Below are positions 35,433 to 40,881 of a stretch of DNA of 40,881 nucleotides, piece by piece. How positions within the stretch are numbered: the stretch's first letter is position 1; each line of letters opens with the position of its first letter. The notes under the pieces were generated by a model. The model did no database searches. It saw only the letters and a list, made by a program, of their open reading frames with translations, and was not told the DNA's origin. Position numbers and translations under genes: made by a program. Source of the DNA: a virus; the IMG/VR virus record IMGVR_UViG_3300042879_002539, positions 1-40,881 of that record; one strand, given 5' to 3'.

Positions 35433-35699
35433 GTGTCACAACCGTCATTAGACAAGTACTTTGAGGGGTTGGTATCCAAACCAACTTCCTGCTTGATCTC
35501 ACGTCTTGAAAAAACGCTGGACGAGCAGAACCTAGAGAAACTCCAAGGCTGGTTAGCGTCTGATGAGCACTCATCTACGATTACTCGGGCGTTAAAGGTG
35601 TTTCTCAGCGATATTGGGTCTGATGAATCCGTTGCTGCTAATGCAGTCAGCAACCACCGCATTGGTCGGTGTTCCTGCCCCAAGAATAAGGCCGTATGA
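35433..35699 (+). CDS. Putative HTH protein near the terminase block
   Basis: The 88-residue protein is helical, with STITRALKVFL, then ANAVSNHRIGRCSC. The end recalls the S-x-x-x-V-x-x-H-R-x-G-x-C motif of small HTH/small-terminase-like proteins of actinophages, but a small terminase subunit cannot be assigned from this alone. GTG start with GGGAGG upstream. It overlaps the metallophosphoesterase gene by 4 bases (ATGA). Confidence 0.65.
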   Translation: MSQPSLDKYFEGLVSKPTSCLISRLEKTLDEQNLEKLQGWLASDEHSSTITRALKVFLSDIGSDESVAANAVSNHRIGRCSCPKNKAV

Positions 35700-36859
35700 A
35701 CTTCGACGACGCCATGCATGAAGCGTCGACAAGTACCAAGCGAGGGAAGAGCAGCACACTTGGCAAGTTGGCCGAGTTGCTTGATCGCTCTGGTATTGAC
35801 CTTGACGATGTTGCCCGTGTGACAAAGATTCGTGCTTGGCAGAACTTCTTCAAAGATGATCAGGGCGAAGCGCAAACAGTTGATCTGCATGGGATTGAAC
35901 TGGTTCCAAGTTGGGCCGATGGCCCAGAGTGGCCTGTCGTACAGCAGTCCAAGCCGGTAATCGCCAAGCCACGACCTGCTCCCAAAACGGCTAAGAGCAC
36001 ACAGACTGTCTTCATCGCTCCCGATCCGCAAATCGGGTACCGAAGGTATGAAGACGGTACGTACGACCCGTTCCAAGACGAACGGGCTATTGCCGTGTCT
36101 TTGCAGATGATCCGTGATGCTAAGCCCAATAGGATCATCAACCTTGGTGATACTTGCGATTTCCCCGAGTGGTCAGACAAGTTCATCGTCACGCCTGAGT
36201 TTGCATTTACTACCCAGAAGACTCTGGACCGCGTACATCTGTACGTCGCTGAGCAAGCAACAGAGGCACCAGAAGGGTGTGACATCGAACTTATTGAGGG
36301 CAACCACGATAAGAGACTGATGAACGCCATTACGAAGAATGCCAAGTCAGCACTTCGTATTCGGCAGGCAAATATCCCCGACAGTTGGCCTGTTCTTTCC
36401 CTTCAGCACCTGCTGAGGATTGATGAGACTCCCAACGTCACATACCACGATGGCTACCCGGCTGGGCGGATAAAGATCGCCCAGGGAGGCAATGAGCAGA
36501 CTCCTCTGTACGCCATCCACGGTGAGAAGTTGACAGTATCTGCGGTGGCTAAGGGCGAGCGCCAGTCGTACGTGCAGGGGCACATCCACCGCATTCAAGA
36601 CCACTACGAAACGTTTGAGATCAACGACGAGCGAGTCACCGTCAACGCTTGGTCCCCTGGGTGCCTATCTCGTGTTGATGGCGCTGTTCCTTCGGTAAAG
36701 GGATCAAGTAACAGCAAAGGGTTGCCTATGCGACGCTATGAGAACTGGCAGCAGGGCGTTGGCGTAGTGACCATCATGCCTGACGGTACGTGGTCTAAAG
36801 AGATTGTCGAAATCCGAAACGGGAGGGCTGTATGGCGAGGAAACGAGTACGTAGCCTAA
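35696..36859 (+). CDS. Calcineurin-like metallophosphoesterase
   Basis: The 387-residue protein has an N-terminal helical extension (1-95), then the dimetal core: D110-x-Q112 (Q where most relatives have H), GDTCD (151-155), GNHD (202-205), HG at 275-276 and GHIH (295-298). It probably hydrolyses phosphodiesters, RNA/DNA ends or nucleotides. The substrate is unknown. The N-terminal 95 residues are not part of the enzyme fold and may be a separate binding domain. It lies between the HTH gene and the terminase. Confidence 0.88.
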   Translation: MNFDDAMHEASTSTKRGKSSTLGKLAELLDRSGIDLDDVARVTKIRAWQNFFKDDQGEAQTVDLHGIELVPSWADGPEWPVVQQSKPVIAKPRPAPKTAKSTQTVFIAPDPQIGYRRYEDGTYDPFQDERAIAVSLQMIRDAKPNRIINLGDTCDFPEWSDKFIVTPEFAFTTQKTLDRVHLYVAEQATEAPEGCDIELIEGNHDKRLMNAITKNAKSALRIRQANIPDSWPVLSLQHLLRIDETPNVTYHDGYPAGRIKIAQGGNEQTPLYAIHGEKLTVSAVAKGERQSYVQGHIHRIQDHYETFEINDERVTVNAWSPGCLSRVDGAVPSVKGSSNSKGLPMRRYENWQQGVGVVTIMPDGTWSKEIVEIRNGRAVWRGNEYVA

Positions 36860-37194
36860 GGCCAATGGTTAGGGTTAGGTGGAAAGACGCCCACTCGGAT
36901 AGGTCTGGTGGGTGGGTTCTCCCAGGGAACCGAGACAAAGACCCGTGGGTCAACACTTCCGTGGGGTTTCTCGTAGATCCTAAGCCTGGTCATATCAGCA
37001 TCTGCCTTAACATGACCGAGGATGAGCAGGAAGACAGTCATCTTCATGTGCTTGAACAAATGGTTATTGATGTAGAATACCTAGTACCAGCGACTGAGAT
37101 AAAGATGGTTATAGACAGTAAGAAGGGGCCGTCCCCAGAACTACTGTATGACCTTATCTCTAGGTACTCGCAGCACCTAAACAACAAGGAGTAG
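36832..37194 (+). CDS. Small basic unknown protein
   Basis: The 120-residue protein has a basic N-terminus (MARKRVRSLRPMVRVRW) and an alpha/beta body with a helical end. CGGGAGGG lies before the ATG; it overlaps the metallophosphoesterase gene by 28 bases. No family is recognised. Confidence 0.7.
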   Translation: MARKRVRSLRPMVRVRWKDAHSDRSGGWVLPGNRDKDPWVNTSVGFLVDPKPGHISICLNMTEDEQEDSHLHVLEQMVIDVEYLVPATEIKMVIDSKKGPSPELLYDLISRYSQHLNNKE

Positions 37195-37196
37195 AA

Positions 37197-37334
37197 ATGC
37201 AGTCAGAGCAGGTCGATGTTCAGTTAGTGATCAACGAACTACTGCGTAAGGTAGCGGACCTTACGTACGAGGTGGCTTTGCTGCGTGCACAGCACGCCAG
37301 TGGCCAGGCGACTAAGGAATCATCCAATGGATAA
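37197..37334 (+). CDS. Small coiled-coil protein, 45 aa
   Basis: A 45-residue frame (MQSEQVDVQLVINELLRKV, then TYEVALLRAQHA) with AAGGAG 5 bases before the ATG, two bases after the previous gene. It is helical and amphipathic. It overlaps the next gene by 8 bases. The function is unknown. Confidence 0.65.
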   Translation: MQSEQVDVQLVINELLRKVADLTYEVALLRAQHASGQATKESSNG

Positions 37335-37857
37335 TCCTCGTAGAAGGGGCGGGCTAGGCCGCTCATTCCGAGAGATTGAGCAGGCTTTAGCGGAGAACGT
37401 TGCCAAGCGCAGCGACTCCAGCATGTACACCAACCCACGGGTAGAAGTAGACCAGAGCGGAAACAAGCGCCTTGAGTCACCCTCTGGGCTAAATGTGCTG
37501 TTCGCATCTGGGTCTGACTTTGCTCCGTATGAGGTGTCCGAGGCGTCTGAGTACTACCAGGGTCCAACGGCAAGTACTCGCGTATCCGCCCATCAGTTCA
37601 TCCCAGACACAATGGGGTCAGACGCTCAAACTACCCGTGGGTACATCTACGTACGGTTCCAGCGCCCAGTAAAAGGACCGGCCTCCACCACTGCGCTCGT
37701 GTCTCCACAGGGCTATTGGAAGTACGGACCATGTTCCTTATCTGATTACAGAACCTTTAGAGAGAGTTACTCTAAAGGTAGAGCGGTTCAGGCACTGGAA
37801 GCGTTTGGCCATTCTGGTGTAGATGCTTCAAATCTACCATCAGATATTGGCATTTGA
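37327..37857 (+). CDS. Unknown protein with KTSC-like C-terminal segment
   Basis: The 176-residue protein has a basic, disordered N-terminus (MDNPRRRGGLGR). A middle strand GYIYVRFQRP is followed by KYGPCSLSDYRTFRESYSKGRAVQALEAFGH, similar in layout to KTSC domains and related phage proteins. AAGGAATC lies before the ATG at 37327. A further upstream frame overlaps the small coiled-coil gene and is rejected. The role is unknown, perhaps virion or nucleic-acid associated. Confidence 0.7.
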   Translation: MDNPRRRGGLGRSFREIEQALAENVAKRSDSSMYTNPRVEVDQSGNKRLESPSGLNVLFASGSDFAPYEVSEASEYYQGPTASTRVSAHQFIPDTMGSDAQTTRGYIYVRFQRPVKGPASTTALVSPQGYWKYGPCSLSDYRTFRESYSKGRAVQALEAFGHSGVDASNLPSDIGI

Positions 37858-38267
37858 TGCTGTCCGTAGCAATTATGGTTATATGGTTACTGTGTTTATT
37901 AGTATCCGTATGCTCATTGGTACTATTAGAATTCCCTGCGTTTTTAGTCCCTCTACTTATATCGATCGTATACTCATGGTTTGTGTTTAAAGACACACTC
38001 AATAAGTTGCAGGTTGCGGGAAGTGTGTACTGGATCGTCAGAGACGTTCCAACAAGGGGAGTACCGTTTGTGTGTAGGGGAACTATGCGTGAAACAGACG
38101 ATCCTTGGAGAAGAGGATCTGGTATTCAGGTACGTCTACCTGGACGTGTTGTACAAGTAGGGGTATGTGACAATGGGTCAGTATTGGACGAGATCGATGG
38201 TCTTGTCACCGTCCTAGACGCACGTATGCTGGACGATCCAGCAACAACAATCAGGGACTGGAGATGA
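37857..38267 (+). CDS. Membrane protein, two spans, with soluble C-terminal domain
   Basis: The 136-residue protein has hydrophobic spans at about 2-24 and 27-45, then a soluble beta-rich domain (VYWIVRDVPTRGVPF, VRLPGRVVQVGV). The ATG overlaps the previous stop (TGATG). Local A+T is higher than in neighbouring genes. No family is recognised; it could be an envelope-interacting protein. Confidence 0.7.
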   Translation: MLSVAIMVIWLLCLLVSVCSLVLLEFPAFLVPLLISIVYSWFVFKDTLNKLQVAGSVYWIVRDVPTRGVPFVCRGTMRETDDPWRRGSGIQVRLPGRVVQVGVCDNGSVLDEIDGLVTVLDARMLDDPATTIRDWR

Positions 38268-38491
38268 CCATGCCCTTCTTTCGCAAGAAGCCAACTAAGA
38301 AAGTAAGAGTTTCTCGTATCCAAAAGATGTCAACCCCCGATCTGATCAGTTGGGCTGACGTAGTCATCATGCACCTCGGTAGATCATTTGATCAATGGAG
38401 GTACAAAGAGGGTGACATTGAAGAGGTGCGCTCTCACGTGACTGCACTTACAGATATCTTGGCGGAAATTGAGGACCGAGCAAATGGTTGA
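38264..38491 (+). CDS. Small basic helical protein before the terminase
   Basis: The 75-residue protein has a basic N-terminus (PFFRKKPTKKVRVSRIQK) and a long helical C-terminus. Starts at 38264 (ATGA overlap, AGGGA upstream) or 38270 (GGAG 6 bases upstream) are both plausible. Its end overlaps the terminase start by 8 bases. A small DNA-binding partner of the terminase is possible but not supported by a clear HTH. Confidence 0.7.
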   Translation: MTMPFFRKKPTKKVRVSRIQKMSTPDLISWADVVIMHLGRSFDQWRYKEGDIEEVRSHVTALTDILAEIEDRANG

Positions 38492-40034
38492 CGTTCTCGC
38501 AGAGTTACCTGACGAGCAGTACGAGGAACTAGACGAAACGTCTGCCGAGTTCCTTGACTCCCTGGTCAAGCGCCTCCTCATATTCACAGAGGAGTTCTGT
38601 GACGTAGAACTGTTTCCGTACCAGATACCAATCGCTTACCGCTACATTGAGTCACTCATTATTGGTGACGGTGAAGAGTTCACTCTTATCGCCTGCCGTC
38701 AGTCAGGTAAGTCGGAAGTGTTGTCGAACGTCATTGCGGCGATGATGGTCATTCTCCCTAAGTTGGCACCTATCTATCCAACTTGGTTGTCCAAGTTCTC
38801 CAAAGGTCTATTCGTCGGCGTGTTTGCTCCTGTAGAGGATCAAGCAGAGACCATCTTCGGTCGTGTTGTTTCTAAGTTGACCAGCGAGCATGCACTGGAC
38901 TTCCTGCTTGACCCAGAACTGGACGACAAGGCGGCTTCCGGTGGTGCCCGTGGTAAGGGCAAGATCATCACGCTCAAGAAGAGCGGGTCTCATTGCCGCA
39001 TGACCACGTGTAACCCAAAGGCCAAGATTGAGTCGAAGACGTACCACCTGGCCCTAGTAGACGAAGCACAGGGTGCAGACAGCACCATGATCACTAAGAG
39101 CATCAAGCCGATGTTGGCGTTCAACAACGGAACTCTCGTGCTGTCCGGTACAGCCACGCGAGAGAAGTGCTACTTCTATAACATGATCCAGTACAACAAG
39201 CGGCGTGACATCAACGGTAAGCGTGGGCATCGTCAAAGTCACTTTGAATACGACTACAAGGTCGCAAGCAAGTACAACCCAAACTACGCCAAGTTCATCG
39301 CGAAAGAGAAACTGCGGCTAGGCGAGGACTCCGATGAGTTCCGCATGTCCTACAAGAACGAGTGGATTCTTGAGAAAGGCATGTTCGTTACAGAAGACCG
39401 CCTTAATTCGCTCTACGACGAATCGATGTCGTTCGTTCGTCAGTGGTGGAAGACGCCTATCGTTGCAGGCATCGACGTAGCGAGAAGTAACGACTCAACC
39501 GTTGTCTGCGCCGTGTGGGTCGACTGGGACCACCCAGATGGTCTTGGGTTCTACGAGCACCGTGTGCTGAACTGGTTGGAAATCAATAACGTTGAATGGG
39601 AGCAACAGTACTTCCAGATAGTTGACTTCTTACGCAATTACGACGTACTGCGGGTAGGGGTCGACTCTCAGGGCGTGGGCGGTGCTGTAGCGGAACGATT
39701 GGCCCTACTGCTCCCGCACATTGAGGTAACCCCCATCTCGTCTGACTCAAAGGCACAGAACGACCGATGGGTGCACCTCACTGAACTGATTCAGCGAGAA
39801 CAGATTCTGTTTCCTGGTCATAGTAAGGCAAAGCGCACCAAGGCTTGGAAGAAGTTCCACCAGCAGATGTCAGACCTAGAGAAGGTCTACCGTGGAAAGT
39901 ACATGCTGGCTGCTGCTCCCAACGAGCGCAACGCCTATGACGACTTCCCAGACGCTCTTGCCATCGCCTGCTCTATGACCCAGTACGACACTATGCCAAC
40001 GGTTCAAGTGTTTGAATCACCCTTTTACAGATAG
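38484..40034 (+). CDS. terL: Large terminase subunit
   Basis: In this 516-residue protein the ATPase domain has CRQSGKS (71-77, Walker A), LVDEAQ (191-196, Walker B with Glu) and a coupling-motif region SGTATR (221-226). The RNase H-like nuclease has IDVARSND (330-337), VGVDSQGVGG (391-400) and a DDFPDALA end motif (486-493) for two metals. It translocates DNA into the procapsid and cuts the concatemer. The ATG at 38484 has GAGG 9 bases upstream. A hairpin terminator follows. Confidence 0.96.
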   Translation: MVDVLAELPDEQYEELDETSAEFLDSLVKRLLIFTEEFCDVELFPYQIPIAYRYIESLIIGDGEEFTLIACRQSGKSEVLSNVIAAMMVILPKLAPIYPTWLSKFSKGLFVGVFAPVEDQAETIFGRVVSKLTSEHALDFLLDPELDDKAASGGARGKGKIITLKKSGSHCRMTTCNPKAKIESKTYHLALVDEAQGADSTMITKSIKPMLAFNNGTLVLSGTATREKCYFYNMIQYNKRRDINGKRGHRQSHFEYDYKVASKYNPNYAKFIAKEKLRLGEDSDEFRMSYKNEWILEKGMFVTEDRLNSLYDESMSFVRQWWKTPIVAGIDVARSNDSTVVCAVWVDWDHPDGLGFYEHRVLNWLEINNVEWEQQYFQIVDFLRNYDVLRVGVDSQGVGGAVAERLALLLPHIEVTPISSDSKAQNDRWVHLTELIQREQILFPGHSKAKRTKAWKKFHQQMSDLEKVYRGKYMLAAAPNERNAYDDFPDALAIACSMTQYDTMPTVQVFESPFYR

Positions 40035-40041
40035 GGTATGG

Positions 40042-40068
40042 CAGTACCAAATTGGTACTGTTATTATT
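40042..40068 (+). terminator. Intrinsic terminator after the terminase
   Basis: CAGTACCAA-A-TTGGTACTG is a perfect inverted repeat (40042-40060), followed directly by TTATTATT (40061-40068). GGTATG (40035-40040) and CATACC (40069-40074) may add an outer stem. It begins 7 bases after the terminase stop codon. Confidence 0.8.
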
Positions 40069-40111
40069 CATACCAAGACACCATCTCTCTCCGAAGGAGA
40101 ATCCCGTCGTG

Positions 40112-40525
40112 ATGAACCCCACCGTAGCACCAGCCCCCATGTTCCCTGAGCGGGATCGCATGGCCAATCGGTATGAGCGCGCACTTGCTCCCTCAATTCC
40201 TGGTAACCGTGGCCCACTTCGCTTTGAAGAAGGCGTAGCAACCGACACCGACGTTCCTAACGACTTCGGTCGTGGTGCGTACTTCGACACTGCCCCCGCA
40301 ATGGGCCGCATGAACACCCCTAACCCAGAGGCAGTCTTCAAGCGTGCCGAGGAGACGATGCGTGAGCGTGCCCACGTTGGGTCGGCTGCTTGGGTTGAAG
40401 CCCCTGAGGTTCTCGGTGAGTTCGTGCAGGGGTCGATGGCCGGTGACTACATGCCTACCTTTGAGTACTCATACAACTCAGGTGGGATTATGAAGCGCCC
40501 CAACCCAACTGTCGTATACGACTGA
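40112..40525 (+). CDS. Unknown protein, probable virion or packaging-associated
   Basis: The 137-residue protein has a Pro-rich N-terminus (MNPTVAPAPMFPERD), then NRGPLRFEEG and NDFGRGAYFDTAPAMG, and a beta-like C-terminus (PTFEYSYNSGGIM). GAAGGAG lies 10-14 bases before a GTG (40109) and this ATG (40112). It starts a new operon after the terminator. The portal does not follow immediately in the window. Confidence 0.65.
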   Translation: MNPTVAPAPMFPERDRMANRYERALAPSIPGNRGPLRFEEGVATDTDVPNDFGRGAYFDTAPAMGRMNTPNPEAVFKRAEETMRERAHVGSAAWVEAPEVLGEFVQGSMAGDYMPTFEYSYNSGGIMKRPNPTVVYD

Positions 40526-40573
40526 TTCGTACACCATCTCGTGGATGAGTCGTCGTCCCCACCGGTACTAACG

Positions 40574-40881
40574 ATGGCAAAGGACACAGCACAGGTGTCC
40601 TTTGCTGACGTTGCGTCGTCGTTTCGACGCATGCGAACTGATGAGTTCAATAGCGGTCACGGGCGTCAAGACATGATCGACATCTCTGTCCCCAGTGCGT
40701 ACGTATCCACTCCACGTGAAATGGTGTCTCAGCCCAAGGCAATGGAAGGCATGGGGGAGTTTGTAGTTGATCCCATGCAGAACCTCATTCCAGAGGGATT
40801 GCCGCTAGAGGGTCGTTCACGTAGTGACTACGCTGCAAGTACTAGCGTCACCAGTGACCCCCTATCGACATCTCGTCTCCG
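40574..40881 (+). CDS. Unknown protein, truncated by the window end
   Basis: The frame starts MAKDTAQVSFADVASSFRRMR, continues with PKAMEGMGEF and runs off the end, so about 103 residues are visible. An in-frame GTG at 40541 is also possible; neither has a good ribosome site. No domain can be named from the part that is visible. Confidence 0.55.
   Translation, partial: MAKDTAQVSFADVASSFRRMRTDEFNSGHGRQDMIDISVPSAYVSTPREMVSQPKAMEGMGEFVVDPMQNLIPEGLPLEGRSRSDYAASTSVTSDPLSTSRL

Overview
The window is part of the genome of a tailed double-stranded DNA phage of an actinobacterium. The phage call rests on a large terminase (38484-40034), an M15-type endolysin followed by two holin-like genes (25367-26639), and a run of tail-fibre-like proteins (26742-35217). 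The actinobacterial host is inferred from a WhiB-type iron-sulfur regulator (1117-1383), many GTG starts, moderately high G+C, and promoter-to-start spacings that suggest leaderless transcripts. No integrase, CRISPR array or tRNA gene was seen. The host genus cannot be named from the sequence. The virion is probably tailed, but portal, capsid and tape-measure genes are not in the window.

Layout. (1) 1-14296 is a left arm transcribed entirely leftwards (minus strand): about 25 tightly packed, often overlapping early/regulatory genes. They include small unknowns, a DNA-repair-like protein, WhiB, a lipoprotein, a MoxR-type AAA+ ATPase paired with a von Willebrand A protein, an SNF2-type helicase, a zinc-binding protein, and next to the control region a helix-turn-helix protein. 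Where genes do not overlap, starts are preceded by a recurrent AAGGAGAACCAC leader, and the gaps carry a recurrent GTCTCA-N3-TGAGAC hairpin. (2) 14297-15722 is a mostly noncoding divergent control region. It is dense in repeats: GCATATGSACTAG units, TGTGA-N6-TCACA sites resembling CRP/GlxR operators, TAGGCCC repeats, and a cluster of DnaA-box-like sequences that may be a replication origin. (3) 15723-20621 holds rightward accessory genes: paralogous proteins with clamp-binding-like QLxLF peptides, a GNAT acetyltransferase, two ParB-like GHHR proteins and an ADP-ribosyltransferase-like candidate. (4) 20630-25114 holds a deaminase and a glycan block of one sugar-nucleotide epimerase, three glycosyltransferase-like proteins and two methyltransferases. 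(5) 25160-26639 is lysis. (6) 26742-35217 encodes tail fibre/adhesin proteins, including Kelch-like, glycine-rich, LamG-like and PAAG-repeat proteins. (7) 35227-40881 holds packaging and associated genes: an HTH protein, a metallophosphoesterase, small proteins, the terminase, a terminator, and the start of the next gene block.

How it fits together. The two arms diverge from the 1.4 kb control region. The left arm probably remodels the host and controls phage gene expression (WhiB, AAA+/VWA, helicase, HTH protein). The right arm probably makes and decorates the virion, lyses the cell and packages DNA. The most unusual parts are the control region, with four superimposed repeat families, and the left-arm hairpin/leader system, which resembles in architecture the start-associated sequences of cluster K mycobacteriophages but has a different sequence. 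Also unusual is the block of proteins with candidate sliding-clamp peptides at the head of the right arm.
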